From JAISDD01 sp031553935 (GTDB lineage Bacteria > Bacillota > Syntrophomonadia > Syntrophomonadales > Syntrophomonadaceae), in assembly GCA_031553935.1 (NCBI GenBank), contig JAVBKS010000021.1:36896-100895 (forward strand): 64,000 nt of DNA, given 5' to 3'. Of this stretch, positions 8,243 through 18,627 are shown piece after piece (the first letter of the stretch is position 1; every line of letters begins with the position of its first letter). The translations under genes were made by a program, and so were the position numbers. The notes under the pieces were generated by a model, which was given only the letters and a program-made list of their open reading frames with translations, was not told the DNA's origin and ran no database searches.

Positions 8243-9502
8243 TTAATCAATAGTGGTTCTTTCAATATCCGCTCCTAAATTTTTGAGCTTTTCATGCAAT
8301 TTTTCGTATCCTCTATCGATATGATGAATATTTTTTATGGTTGAGCAACCCTCTGCTTGCAGAGCCGCGACAACCAAAGCTGCTCCAGCTCTCAAATCTG
8401 TCGCCTCAACAGTTACGCCTTCAAGCCCCGTCCGCCCTTTAATGATTGCCGCTCTGCCTTCCAGCATAATCTGAGCCCCCATACGTCTCAATTCCTGTAC
8501 ATGCATAAATCGATTCTCAAAAATTGTTTCTACTACCATGCTGGTTCCGGGTATTGTTGCCAGCAGCGCCATCATCTGAGCTTGCATGTCAGTTGGAAAT
8601 CCCGGGTAAGGCATAGTCTTAATATCAGTTGGCCGGTAATTACGGTTGCCATTGATTCTTATTCCAGTCTTGTATGGAATGGCACTGACTCCAACTTCAC
8701 GAAGTTTAACTACCACAGTTTTAATATGTTCCAAAACGATGTTTTCTATATAAACATCTCCTCCGGTTATCGATGCTGCAACCATAAAAGTTCCAGCTTC
8801 AATGCGGTCAGGAATGACTTTGTGCTCAACTCCGCCCAGACGGCTTACTCCCTCTACATAAATCGTATCTAGGCCTGCTCCCCTGATTTTCGCGCCCATC
8901 CGGTTTAAAAAATTTTGCAAATCAACGATTTCCGGTTCGCGTGCTGCATTCCTAATTACCGTCATACCCGGAGCAAGCGAGGCTGCCATAATCATATTTT
9001 CAGTTGCTCCAACACTGGGAACGTCTAACAGTATTTCCTCTCCACTTTTTGGAATCCCATGTCCTTCTAAGAACCCAAATTCAGTGTTAATCTCGAAACC
9101 TAAGTCTCTGAAACCCTTTATATGAAGATCCATCGGTCGGCTGCCAATCGCACAACCACCCGGAAAAGCTATTTTTACGCTATTAAATCTTGCCAGTAAA
9201 GCTCCCATGACTAAATTAGATGCACGCATCTTTCTCGTCATAACTTCAGGCAATTCTACTGAGTTTACAGTACTACTGTCTATTACTAAGACGTCTTTTT
9301 CCCGCTTAACTTTAGCGCCCAGAACGCTCAGTACTTTGATCATAACCTTTATATCTTCGAGATCAGGAACGCCGTGTAAAACAACTTCTCCTGAACATAA
9401 TAGGCTGGCTGCCATTATCGGCAGTGCTGCATTTTTCGAACCGCTTATTCGCACATGACCTTTAAGCGGAGACATTCCTCTAATTACAAAACTATCCATC
9501 AT
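8243..9502 (-). CDS. murA: UDP-N-acetylglucosamine 1-carboxyvinyltransferase MurA
   Basis: First committed step of peptidoglycan synthesis: transfers enolpyruvate from PEP to UDP-GlcNAc in the cytoplasm. The 419-residue protein has the UDP-GlcNAc-contacting SGSKNAALP (K23) near the start and the catalytic cysteine C117 in GGCAIGSRP, the fosfomycin target. In many Firmicutes this dcw position (between murC and ftsQ) holds murB; here murA occupies it and no murB is seen in the window. Confidence 0.97.
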   Translation of the reverse strand: MMDSFVIRGMSPLKGHVRISGSKNAALPIMAASLLCSGEVVLHGVPDLEDIKVMIKVLSVLGAKVKREKDVLVIDSSTVNSVELPEVMTRKMRASNLVMGALLARFNSVKIAFPGGCAIGSRPMDLHIKGFRDLGFEINTEFGFLEGHGIPKSGEEILLDVPSVGATENMIMAASLAPGMTVIRNAAREPEIVDLQNFLNRMGAKIRGAGLDTIYVEGVSRLGGVEHKVIPDRIEAGTFMVAASITGGDVYIENIVLEHIKTVVVKLREVGVSAIPYKTGIRINGNRNYRPTDIKTMPYPGFPTDMQAQMMALLATIPGTSMVVETIFENRFMHVQELRRMGAQIMLEGRAAIIKGRTGLEGVTVEATDLRAGAALVVAALQAEGCSTIKNIHHIDRGYEKLHEKLKNLGADIERTTID

Positions 9503-9522
9503 ATTGCGCCCCCTTCAGTTAA

Positions 9523-10908
9523 TCAGCTAACATTAATAGTTCGCAATAGTTCTTCCCCGATTTTCCAAACATCTCCCGCTCCCATTGTAATTATTAAATC
9601 ATTTGTTTTGATTATTTCATGCAGTCTTTGCAAGATATCATCATTGCTTTCTATAAAAAAGCAACTATTATCTTTTCCAGCGGCTTCAGCGACAATTTTT
9701 CCTGTAATCCCTGGTATACATTCTTCGCCGGCCGAATATACATTAGTAACAAATTTGATGTCGGCTAAGCTAAGAGCCATGCCTAGCTCCTTCCCTAAAT
9801 CACGGGTTCTCGAATACCTGTGCGGTTGGAATACAACGATTATTCTTCCATCATGAAAATCACGGGCTGCCTTAATGGTAGCTTTTATTTCCGTGGGATG
9901 GTGAGCATAATCATCAACTATAACAATCTTATTTCGCTCTCCAACGATTTGAAATCTCCTCTTAGTACCTGTGAATTTCGAAATAGCAAAAGCCGCATCA
10001 CCAAAACTTATTCCAACCTTTAGTGCAGTAATAATCGCTGCCATTGCATTAAGTGAATTATGTTTTCCCGGCACTTGCAAAACTACTTTTCCTAACATTT
10101 CTCCTTGGTGATAGAAACTAAATTCAGATCCCATTTTCTTTGGAACCCAATCTTTAAAATAGTATTCGAAGTCCTCACTTTCACCATATAAAACAAATTT
10201 TTCCTTTTCAGTATCAATGTCGTACTTGCTGAGGTTTCGTAAAAAGGGGTCTTCGCCACAGAGAATAGCATAACCATTGGGCTTAATCTTTCCCAAAAAT
10301 TCGAGAAAAGCTCCTTCGATCTTGTCTCTGGTTTTATAAAAATCCAAATGGTCATCTTCAACATTAGTTACTACTGCAATGTGTGGGTTTAAGGCGAGAA
10401 AAGATGCATCACTTTCATCGGCTTCAATAACTGCATATTCTCCATTACCATTCTTCGCATTTAAGGAACTCTCCCGCAATTCACCACCAACCACAAAGGT
10501 TGGATCATAATTACAACCCTCTAAGATCGTAAATATCATTGCTGTTGTAGTTGTTTTTCCGTGGGCACCTGAGACCGCAAGCGCCTGCATATCACCAACC
10601 AGTTCAGCCAGCATTTCACCACGCCTGATAACAGGTATACCATGGTCAAGAGCAGCTTTTAATTCAACGTTTTCTTTAGTTATTGCGGTTGATATGACTA
10701 CCCAATCTACCTCTGTTTTTAAATTCTCGGCAACATGGCCCCGAAAAACCCTTATACCCAAGGATTCTAATCTTTTAGTAACTTCGTTTTCATGCAAATC
10801 TGATCCGCTTACTATAAATCCACGCTCGGCCAAAACTTTGGCAATTCCACTCATGCCGGCTCCGCCGATGCCAATCATATGAATCCTTAGTCCAGGCTTA
10901 ATAGCCAT
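9523..10908 (-). CDS. murC: UDP-N-acetylmuramate--L-alanine ligase MurC
   Basis: Mur ligase adding L-Ala to UDP-MurNAc, 461 residues. The N-terminal Rossmann motif GIGGAGMSGIAKVL, the P-loop AVSGAHGKTTTTAMI, the ENVEDDHLD-like region VVTNVEDDHLDFY and the C-terminal DDYAHHPTEI are all present in the order expected for MurC. Start ATG follows AAGGAG by about ten bases. It lies between murG and murA on the same strand. Confidence 0.97.
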   Translation of the reverse strand: MAIKPGLRIHMIGIGGAGMSGIAKVLAERGFIVSGSDLHENEVTKRLESLGIRVFRGHVAENLKTEVDWVVISTAITKENVELKAALDHGIPVIRRGEMLAELVGDMQALAVSGAHGKTTTTAMIFTILEGCNYDPTFVVGGELRESSLNAKNGNGEYAVIEADESDASFLALNPHIAVVTNVEDDHLDFYKTRDKIEGAFLEFLGKIKPNGYAILCGEDPFLRNLSKYDIDTEKEKFVLYGESEDFEYYFKDWVPKKMGSEFSFYHQGEMLGKVVLQVPGKHNSLNAMAAIITALKVGISFGDAAFAISKFTGTKRRFQIVGERNKIVIVDDYAHHPTEIKATIKAARDFHDGRIIVVFQPHRYSRTRDLGKELGMALSLADIKFVTNVYSAGEECIPGITGKIVAEAAGKDNSCFFIESNDDILQRLHEIIKTNDLIITMGAGDVWKIGEELLRTINVS

Positions 10909-11029
10909 ACCCCCATCTCCTTAACAAAGTATTTGCATTTTTAATTATATTGTATGTTTTATTAATAGTTTCGGTTACACAAGTACCAATAATTGAGCTT
11001 CTATGATCGCCCTAAAAGGCCGAAGGTTA

Positions 11030-12139
11030 TCAATTTTTAAGATACTCCTCAATTGTATTGATAATACTACTTAAAGCATCACCTTTAGCTTCTTTTTTTA
11101 TGTTCTCGTGCATCATAACTAATCTATTGCGATCATTCATCAATCTATTTAGCACATTATATAGAGTATTCCCATCTAAAAACTCATCAATAATCATTTC
11201 GCAGGCGTTTTTTTCTACTAAAGCGCGAGCATTTTTTTCTTGATGATTTTCACTGGCATATGGATAAGGAATAAAAACTGCAGGAATACCTAAAAGAGTA
11301 AGCTCGCTGATTGTACTTGCTCCGGCTCGGCAAACAACCAAATGAGACTCTGCAAGTACTGAAGCCATATCATAAATGTAAGGAAAAATTTCAATATCCA
11401 TATTTTTTTGCTTTGGTCTTATTTGTTTTTCAAAATCTTTCACAATAGTTTCATAATTGTCGGTTCCAGTGATCCAGTTAATTTTGTAATCTTTTAAGTT
11501 ATGCTGGCTTATCATTTCTAGAACCGCTTTATTAATTCGTATCGATCCAAGACTCCCACCAAAAATAGTTACTTTAATCTTCGCACTATCGAAGTTTTTT
11601 TCATGAAGGTGCGAGCGTTCATATACCTCGTATATTTCTTTTCTTACTGGCAAACCTGTTACTCTATAATTACAATTAGAAAAGTATTCTGCCGTTTCAT
11701 CGAAAGTTAGGAGCGCACAATCTATTCGCCTGCTAAGCAAACGATTAGCCAAGCCGGGATAGACATTTTGCTCATGAATAAAGGTCTTGCAATCAGGAAA
11801 ATAGGTGGCCGCAAAAACTACCGGGAAAGATACATATCCCCCGGTTCCGATAACTACATCGGGCTTGAAACTCTTGATGTGATTAAAGGCTTGTTTTATG
11901 CTCCAAGGAAACTTACTGAATGCTTTGGTTGCATTAAGCATCGAAGATCTATCGAAGCCACTGATATTTATAGTTGCAAAATCCATGCCATATTCTTTGA
12001 CAATCCTATTCTCCATTCCTTTTTCAGTGCCAACGTAAAGAAAAGTGGCATCACTATATTTTCTGCTAATGCCATCACAAATTGCTAAAGCAGGGTAAAC
12101 ATGTCCTCCAGTTCCGCCTCCGCTTAATATTACCCGCAT
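11030..12139 (-). CDS. murG: Undecaprenyl-PP-MurNAc-pentapeptide GlcNAc transferase MurG
   Basis: GT28 glycosyltransferase converting lipid I to lipid II at the inner face of the membrane; 369 residues. Key motifs are SGGGTGGHVYPALA at the N-terminus, GTGGYVSFPVVFAA, GGSLGSIRINKAV and the C-terminal donor site CRAGASTISELTLLGIPAV with PYPYASENHQEKNA. Between ftsW and murC in the operon order. Confidence 0.97.
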   Translation of the reverse strand: MRVILSGGGTGGHVYPALAICDGISRKYSDATFLYVGTEKGMENRIVKEYGMDFATINISGFDRSSMLNATKAFSKFPWSIKQAFNHIKSFKPDVVIGTGGYVSFPVVFAATYFPDCKTFIHEQNVYPGLANRLLSRRIDCALLTFDETAEYFSNCNYRVTGLPVRKEIYEVYERSHLHEKNFDSAKIKVTIFGGSLGSIRINKAVLEMISQHNLKDYKINWITGTDNYETIVKDFEKQIRPKQKNMDIEIFPYIYDMASVLAESHLVVCRAGASTISELTLLGIPAVFIPYPYASENHQEKNARALVEKNACEMIIDEFLDGNTLYNVLNRLMNDRNRLVMMHENIKKEAKGDALSSIINTIEEYLKN

Positions 12140-12170
12140 ATCGATTCCTTTCTGCGATTACCCAAATACG

Positions 12171-13271
12171 TCAATTATTGGTGCTGTATCTGGATATATT
12201 TAATAATAGACCAACGGCTATCATCGTAAAAATTAATGACGTCCCTCCATAGCTGATGAAAGGCAGAGTAATACCAGTTACCGGAAGGCAACCGGCAACC
12301 ACCCCTATATTTATTGCAGCTTGAAAAATGACCATGGTTGTTAATCCGCTTGCCAGCAGATTTCCAAAAGTATCGGGAGCATTTAAAGCTATCCTGTAAC
12401 CTCGCCATGCAAAGAAAATAAAAAGAAACAAAACCACAGCAATGCCTAAAAACCCTAACTCTTCTCCCAAAATTGCTAGAATGAAGTCGGTATGCTGCTC
12501 CGGCAAATAGAAAAACTTCTGCCGGCTTCGGCCCAATCCCAAGCCAAATATGCCGCCCGAACCAAGTGCATAAAGCGACTGTATTATTTGAAATCCATCA
12601 TCCTTAGGATACTTCCAAGGATCTAAAAATGCTGCAAAACGCTCAAATCTATACGGTTCATTAATAATAGCGCCAGCTATCAAGCCGGCACCAGAAATGG
12701 TCAGCAGGGATAAATGGGTCCAGCGCGCTCCTGCAACTATCATCATGCAAAAGATGGTACCGGCAATACTAAAGGAAGTCCCTAAATCAGGCTGCTTAAG
12801 AATTAATCCGCAAGTTACGGCAATAATTATTAAGATCGGCAATACCCCTCTTGCAAATGATTTCATGCGGCCATAGTTTACCTCCATGTATTTAGCTAAA
12901 AACAACACGATGGTAAGTTTCGCAACTTCAGCCGGAGCAAAACGCATGGATTCAACCCCAAGCCAACGGGATGCGCCATTTACAGTTACTCCAAGGGGAG
13001 TTAATACCGCTATAAGGCATAAAACTGTAATCGCAAACAAAGGCAGTGCCAATGCCTTTAATTTATTATAATTAAACTTCATGGCTAGAACCATGGCAAC
13101 TAACCCTATGCCAGCCCATTGCAATTGCTTTTTCAAATAATAGTAGGCATCATCATTCACCAGATTAGCAGTCACTGAACTTGAACTAAAAACCATCACG
13201 ATGCCTATCCCCAAAAGCGTAAGGGTGCATATGAAAAGCATAAAATCCGGTGGCCCTTTTTTTAGCCGCAT
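12171..13271 (-). CDS. ftsW: SEDS lipid II polymerase FtsW/SpoVE
   Basis: Polytopic SEDS glycosyltransferase that polymerises lipid II with its class B PBP partner (encoded at 18628). The protein has 366 residues with about ten membrane segments and conserved FtsW/RodA motifs ASRWLGVESMRFAPAEVAKL, KQPDLGTSF, GLGLGRSRQKFFYLPEQHTDF and the C-terminal GITLPFISYGGTS. The dcw location favours FtsW or its sporulation paralogue SpoVE; sequence alone does not separate them. Confidence 0.95.
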   Translation of the reverse strand: MRLKKGPPDFMLFICTLTLLGIGIVMVFSSSSVTANLVNDDAYYYLKKQLQWAGIGLVAMVLAMKFNYNKLKALALPLFAITVLCLIAVLTPLGVTVNGASRWLGVESMRFAPAEVAKLTIVLFLAKYMEVNYGRMKSFARGVLPILIIIAVTCGLILKQPDLGTSFSIAGTIFCMMIVAGARWTHLSLLTISGAGLIAGAIINEPYRFERFAAFLDPWKYPKDDGFQIIQSLYALGSGGIFGLGLGRSRQKFFYLPEQHTDFILAILGEELGFLGIAVVLFLFIFFAWRGYRIALNAPDTFGNLLASGLTTMVIFQAAINIGVVAGCLPVTGITLPFISYGGTSLIFTMIAVGLLLNISRYSTNN

Positions 13272-13288
13272 TTTAAGACCTCACTTAG

Positions 13289-14662
13289 TTAGCAATCGAC
13301 TTGATGCAATAAGACTAATTCACGAAATCGATCTCCGCGTTGTTCGTAATTAGAAAACATATCCCAGCTCGCACATGCCGGAGATAACAAAACCACTTGC
13401 CCAGGTTTTGCCAAGTTAACTGCTAGATTTACTGCTTGCTCTAAATCTTCTACCTCATATATATTCTTAAAACCTTGATTCATGACGGCTGCTGAGATTT
13501 CTGCTTTGGTCTCACCAAGAAGGATTAACTCTTTGACATTCTCCTTGATGCACTCTGCGAATTCATCAAAACTCGAACCTTTATTGCGGCCGCCGGCGAT
13601 TAGTATTATTTCTTCAGTAAACGATTCTATGGCTTTCATCGCCGATTCCGGGTTGGTTGCTTTGGAATCATTGATAAACAAAGCCCCCTTGACCTCGCCA
13701 ATTTCCTCCATGCGATGACTAACGGCAGTAAATGTCTGCAAACCTTTGGCAATATCTGCAGCAGCTGCACCATATAAGTAAGCCATAGCAGCGACACAAA
13801 GACAATTTTCTAAATTATGTTTTCCCCGCAGGCTTAATCTATCAATATCGGTAATATAGATAGTTTTATTTCCATCTATAATTTCTATCCTGTTCTCATT
13901 TACAAAAATACCCTGAGTCAATTGTTCTGTTGCGGAAAAATAAAAAAAACGAGCTTGGCATGCTTCTGCCATTCCTCTGACTAAATCATCGTCATAATTT
14001 AAAACAGCAAAATCAGCGCTCGTTTGATTTTTCAGTATTTGCTTCTTGGCCTCAGCGTATGCTTCCATTGTCTTATGGCGATCCAAGTGGTCGGGAGTAA
14101 TATTAGTTATTGCACAAATATGGGCATGAAAATCAACGATCGTATCCAATTGAAAGCTAGATAACTCTACACACAATACACCCCTTTGCAGAGCTCTAAT
14201 CTGATCAATAAGCGGAACCCCAATATTGCCTGCCACTTCAGCTTCAATACCTGAGCAAACCATAATATGTTTAAGTAATGCGGTACACGTAGTCTTGCCA
14301 TTAGTCCCGGTTATTGCCATAAGGTCAAGGCCTTCATTTTTTAACTGGTAGGCCAATTCCACCTCTCCATAAACCGATATCCCTTGGGCGATTGCCCATT
14401 GAATCAAATCTGTCTCCTTGGGTATACCCGGGCTTACCACCAACAGTTCCCAAATAAAATCTTCTTGTCGCGGATATTCTCCGCAGTAGAGTTCTACTTT
14501 AAGCTTAGTTAATTCTGCTATAATATCAGGTTCTATAAAACCAATTTCCTTTTGATCGTAAGCAGCAACAATTGCCCCCAAAGCAACTAAATTTTTTATT
14601 GTAGAGATTCCACTTTTGCCTAATCCCAAAACTAATACTTTAAGATTCAATAAAGACTTCAT
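13289..14662 (-). CDS. murD: UDP-N-acetylmuramoylalanine--D-glutamate ligase MurD
   Basis: Cytoplasmic Mur ligase adding D-Glu; 457 residues. LVLGLGKSGISTIKNL is the N-terminal UDP-binding fold, ITGTNGKTTCTALL the ATP P-loop, NITPDHLDRH the metal/substrate motif and INDSKATNPESAMKAI the MurD-specific C-terminal motif; SPACASWDMFSNYEQRG near the end is typical of MurD. Between mraY and ftsW. Confidence 0.97.
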   Translation of the reverse strand: MKSLLNLKVLVLGLGKSGISTIKNLVALGAIVAAYDQKEIGFIEPDIIAELTKLKVELYCGEYPRQEDFIWELLVVSPGIPKETDLIQWAIAQGISVYGEVELAYQLKNEGLDLMAITGTNGKTTCTALLKHIMVCSGIEAEVAGNIGVPLIDQIRALQRGVLCVELSSFQLDTIVDFHAHICAITNITPDHLDRHKTMEAYAEAKKQILKNQTSADFAVLNYDDDLVRGMAEACQARFFYFSATEQLTQGIFVNENRIEIIDGNKTIYITDIDRLSLRGKHNLENCLCVAAMAYLYGAAAADIAKGLQTFTAVSHRMEEIGEVKGALFINDSKATNPESAMKAIESFTEEIILIAGGRNKGSSFDEFAECIKENVKELILLGETKAEISAAVMNQGFKNIYEVEDLEQAVNLAVNLAKPGQVVLLSPACASWDMFSNYEQRGDRFRELVLLHQVDC

Positions 14663-14681
14663 TTATTTTTTATACCACCCT

Positions 14682-15656
14682 TTAACCAATCCCTTTGAAA
14701 CTAATAATTCCGATTACCGAAAAAACAATAGAACCCAACCAGAATAAGCGCACAACCCTGTTTTCCGACCATCCGAGAAGCTCGAAATGATGATGAAGGG
14801 GTGCCATTTTAAAAATCCGCTTGCCGAATAATTGGAATGAAGCCACCTGTAAAACTACACTCAAAGTTTCCAAGACATATATTCCGCCAATAATTACTAA
14901 TGCCAATTCCGACTTGGTCAAAGTTGCTACCGCTGCTACAGCTCCTCCCAAGGCCATTGAACCTGTGTCTCCCATGAAAACTCGTGCCGGATAATGATTA
15001 AAGAATAGAAATCCTATACAAGCTCCTACTAGGGCCCCACAGAAAATCGTAAGATTATAGTGAGATGTCATTATGCAAACCAATCCTAGGGCTATACCTA
15101 CAAAAACTGTCACTCCAGCAGCCAAGCCATCCAAACCGTCGGTTAAATTAACTCCATTAGAAGTACCCATCAGAACAATTATTAAAAAAGGCAGATAAAA
15201 ATAGCCAAAATCTATTATCATTCCGGAAAAAGGAAATACGATATTAGTGCCTCGGTCAAAATATACCAGCAGTAAAATTCCATAAAATATCCCGATCAAA
15301 AGCTGTAATATCAGCTTCTCCCGAGCTCTTAATCCCAAAGATCTTTTTAAAACAACTTTAATATAATCGTCCCAAAAGCCAACTCCACCAAATGCAATCA
15401 TAACCAGAACAGCAGTTAGTACTTCAGCACTTGCGCCCGCCATCAAAAAACTTGCTACCATAATTGCAGTTATAATTATAATCCCACCCATTGTGGGAGT
15501 ACCAGATTTCGAAAAATGTCTCTGGGGGCCATCTATTCTAATTCTTTGTCCAACTTTGAGCCGGGTCAGAAATGGAATTACTAAAGGGCTCATTATTACT
15601 GATATTCCGATCGCAATTCCCGCTCCCATCAGCGTACTGACCATAAAACCTTGCAA
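14682..15656 (-). CDS. mraY: Phospho-N-acetylmuramoyl-pentapeptide-transferase MraY
   Basis: Integral membrane enzyme making lipid I from UDP-MurNAc-pentapeptide and undecaprenyl phosphate. Signatures: GTPTMGGIIII, FWDDYIKV, GTSNGVNLTDGLDGLAAG (active-site Asp residues), FMGDTGSMALGG and the histidine loop APLHHHFELLGWSE. A TTG at 15656 with AGGAGG seven bases upstream is the best start; the ATG 18 bases earlier overlaps that ribosome site. About 324 residues. Confidence 0.96.
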   Translation of the reverse strand: MQGFMVSTLMGAGIAIGISVIMSPLVIPFLTRLKVGQRIRIDGPQRHFSKSGTPTMGGIIIITAIMVASFLMAGASAEVLTAVLVMIAFGGVGFWDDYIKVVLKRSLGLRAREKLILQLLIGIFYGILLLVYFDRGTNIVFPFSGMIIDFGYFYLPFLIIVLMGTSNGVNLTDGLDGLAAGVTVFVGIALGLVCIMTSHYNLTIFCGALVGACIGFLFFNHYPARVFMGDTGSMALGGAVAAVATLTKSELALVIIGGIYVLETLSVVLQVASFQLFGKRIFKMAPLHHHFELLGWSENRVVRLFWLGSIVFSVIGIISFKGIG

Positions 15657-15738
15657 CGAAAATCCTCCTAACATTTACAACTTTTAGCAATCAATGTCTC
15701 CTAATTATTATACTTGGCATTTGATATGCAATTGCAAT

Positions 15739-17127
15739 TTATACCATAAATCTATTGGTAATTCTATCGACAACATCTTCCAAGCGCATGCCCCGTGATG
15801 CCTTAACCAGTATTATTTCCTGACCACAAAACATGTCGTCAATGTCCTCATATAAATCTTTGTTACGATAATAAATACTAATTTTTTCTCTTTTCATCCC
15901 GGCATTTACAGCCCCATATGCTATGTCTTCAGCGTGTTCACCTATTAGGATTAGTCGGTCTACTCGGTTCGCAAATGCGGCTTCCCCGACTTCTTGATGG
16001 CCGGAAACCGTCAAATTCCCCAACTCAAACATATCTCCTAAAATCGCAACATATGGCCTTTTATCTTTTAATACCGCGCCGGTTTCCAGCGCACTTATCA
16101 TTGAAGCTGGATTGGCATTGTAAGTATCATTAATTATTATTCCGCCCATGGGAGTCGTGATAAAGTTCAGACGGTTTCCTTCTGAGCTGAACTGGTATAA
16201 TTTTTCCTTAATGCTCTCAATATCGACTCCCATTAAGTATGCCATCCCGATTGCTGCTATGATATTGGTTGCCCACGCCTTTACTGGAAGCGGAAATTTA
16301 AACTCTGTAACTATATCAATAATCTTGGCAACTATTAGCATTTCGTTATTAGTTATCGAAGTATTGATAATTCGAAAATCACAGCGCTCATTATAGCCGA
16401 ACAAAAATTTCTTACAAGCATATTCTGCAGCTTTATTTAGCAAAGTCGGATTATCGCCATGTATTAGGGCATAACCATCAGCGGATATCCCTTGTAAAAC
16501 CTCGCATTTTGCTGAGGCAATGTTTTCAATCGTACCTAGGGTTTCCAAATGAACACCCAAAACGTTAGTTATGATGGCAAAACCGGGCCGGGCGATTTCA
16601 CACAAGCTACTAATTTCTCCAGTAGCCCTCATTCCCATCTCCAGAACCAATATTTCGTGATTATCATTTAGATTAAGAATACTGAGAGGCAAGCCAATCT
16701 CATTATTAAAATTTCCTTCGCTTTTTAAGGTCCTATAAACGCCTGACAAACATAAAGACAAACACTCTTTAGTTGTGGTTTTGCCAACACTCCCAGTAAT
16801 AGCAATAACCGGGATATCAAAAGAGCGTCGATAAGCTGCGGCTAAGTTTTGCAATGCCATAAGGGTGTCGTCGGTTACTATTAAAGCACCTTCTTGCTTT
16901 GAATCTAAGGAATAATCACTGTTCACAACTGCTGCAACTGCCCCCTTGGCAAAGGCATCGTCAATAAATATATGGCCGTCAGTATTCACACCTTTTAAAG
17001 AAAAAAATACTTCATTAGCTTTTATCGTCCGAGTATTAATCGAAAATCCTTCCACATGTTGTTTAGGATCCCCGCCAACCAGCACACCGCCACAATTACT
17101 TGCAATGCTTTCAATTGTGAGCTTCAC
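15739..17127 (-). CDS. murF: UDP-MurNAc-tripeptide--D-Ala-D-Ala ligase MurF
   Basis: Adds the D-Ala-D-Ala dipeptide to the UDP-MurNAc-tripeptide. The protein has 462 residues. P-loop AITGSVGKTTTKEC, MGMRATGEISSLCEIARP, ITNVLGVHLETLGT and the C-terminal INDTYNANPASM are MurF-specific. GTG start; the beginning of the gene overlaps the end of murE by 17 bases, suggesting translational coupling. Confidence 0.96.
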   Translation of the reverse strand: MKLTIESIASNCGGVLVGGDPKQHVEGFSINTRTIKANEVFFSLKGVNTDGHIFIDDAFAKGAVAAVVNSDYSLDSKQEGALIVTDDTLMALQNLAAAYRRSFDIPVIAITGSVGKTTTKECLSLCLSGVYRTLKSEGNFNNEIGLPLSILNLNDNHEILVLEMGMRATGEISSLCEIARPGFAIITNVLGVHLETLGTIENIASAKCEVLQGISADGYALIHGDNPTLLNKAAEYACKKFLFGYNERCDFRIINTSITNNEMLIVAKIIDIVTEFKFPLPVKAWATNIIAAIGMAYLMGVDIESIKEKLYQFSSEGNRLNFITTPMGGIIINDTYNANPASMISALETGAVLKDKRPYVAILGDMFELGNLTVSGHQEVGEAAFANRVDRLILIGEHAEDIAYGAVNAGMKREKISIYYRNKDLYEDIDDMFCGQEIILVKASRGMRLEDVVDRITNRFMV

Positions 17128-18595
17128 TATTCAATCTTCCTCTCAAAAGCTCTTCTGCAATTTTTCGATCATCGAAATCAGTCTTTACACCATTAATTAG
17201 CTGATAGTCTTCGTGTCCTTTACCTGCAATAATAATAAAATCGTGACTTCGCGCCAAGTTTATAGCATGATGTATGGCTTCATAGCGGTCTATGATAATC
17301 GCAAAGCGTGAGTCTTTTATTTTTTCGACTCCGGGAATAATATCTGCAATTATTTTTTCCGGATCCTCACTCCTGGGATTATCAGAGGTGATAATCGTAA
17401 AATCGCTATGTTCTGCCGCTATTTCTCCCATTAATGGTCTCTTGCTCCTATCCCTATCTCCTCCACAACCGAAAACAGTTATGATTCGATTATTGGAAAT
17501 TTCTCTTATTGTTTCTAGAATATTTCGCAATCCATCAGGAGTGTGGGCATAATCAACAATAACGGAGAAATCCTGATTACATTCAACTTTTTCTAACCTT
17601 CCCGAAACTCCTGAAAGATTTGCTAAACCTTTCTTTATTATGTCAATATCTATGCCTTCCTGAATTGCAAAGGCAATTGCCGCCAAGGCATTATAAATAT
17701 TAAAGTTTCCGATTAGTTTCATCTCGATTTGGAATTCTTTGTTATCGGCCCTAACTTTAAAAGTAGTTCCAAACGGAGTTTTGACAATATCAAATGCACG
17801 AACATCTGCATCTTCTAATAAGCCATAAGTAATGGCCCTAACTGGAGAAGCTTCTATAAAATCAGAGCTCCACTCATCGTCTTTATTGATAACACTAATC
17901 GCATCATCACGGTTTGACAGATTTTCGAACAATTTGAGTTTAGCATTGCGGTAATCAAGCATATTATCGTGAAAATCCAAATGATCTTGGGTCAGATTGC
18001 TAAAAATTGCTCCATAAAAATCTATACCAACTACCCTGCGCATGTTTAAGGCATGGGAAGAGACTTCCATTATTATATGTTCTGCACCTTGTTCTAAACA
18101 CTCGGCAAAAAATTTCTGTATTTCTAATGATTCCGGGGTAGTATGACCCAGATCAACAATATTTGAACCGCATTTTGCGTATAGGGTTCCCATTAAACCA
18201 TATGGGCGATTATCTTCTTCATAGATCGCCTGTAACATATGAGTGATAGTAGTTTTGCCATTGGTGCCAGTTACACCTATGACTTTCATTTTTTCGGCAG
18301 GGAAACCATAGAATGCAGCCGCTAAAAGTGCTAACGATCTGCGGCCATCGTCAGTTTTTACGTAAAATACTCCTGGGATTTTTTCTACTTCTCTTTCACA
18401 AACAATTGCTACTGCTCCGTTCTTAACAGCTTGAGGTATAAACTCATGCCCATCAGCTTTCATCCCTTTAATGCTCACGAATAGATAACCCTTCTTCACT
18501 TGCCTGGAATCATAAGCAATTCCCTTTATATTCAGGCTTACAGGTCTATCGGAGCAAGAATAGTCAATATGCTTTAACAATTCTGTCAGCTGCAT
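17111..18595 (-). CDS. murE: UDP-MurNAc-L-Ala-D-Glu ligase MurE (meso-diaminopimelate type)
   Basis: Mur ligase adding the third stem-peptide residue. P-loop GVTGTNGKTTITHML, NLTQDHLDFH and DYAHTPDGLRN are present. The substrate-selecting motif reads DNPRSEDP, the form used by meso-diaminopimelate-adding enzymes, so the wall is predicted to contain meso-DAP. Start chosen at the second of two adjacent ATGs (18595), seven bases after GGAGG; about 494 residues. Overlaps murF. Confidence 0.96.
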   Translation of the reverse strand: MQLTELLKHIDYSCSDRPVSLNIKGIAYDSRQVKKGYLFVSIKGMKADGHEFIPQAVKNGAVAIVCEREVEKIPGVFYVKTDDGRRSLALLAAAFYGFPAEKMKVIGVTGTNGKTTITHMLQAIYEEDNRPYGLMGTLYAKCGSNIVDLGHTTPESLEIQKFFAECLEQGAEHIIMEVSSHALNMRRVVGIDFYGAIFSNLTQDHLDFHDNMLDYRNAKLKLFENLSNRDDAISVINKDDEWSSDFIEASPVRAITYGLLEDADVRAFDIVKTPFGTTFKVRADNKEFQIEMKLIGNFNIYNALAAIAFAIQEGIDIDIIKKGLANLSGVSGRLEKVECNQDFSVIVDYAHTPDGLRNILETIREISNNRIITVFGCGGDRDRSKRPLMGEIAAEHSDFTIITSDNPRSEDPEKIIADIIPGVEKIKDSRFAIIIDRYEAIHHAINLARSHDFIIIAGKGHEDYQLINGVKTDFDDRKIAEELLRGRLNSEAHN

Positions 18596-18627
18596 CATAA
18601 CGCCTCCTTTCAAAAATCCTAACTAAA

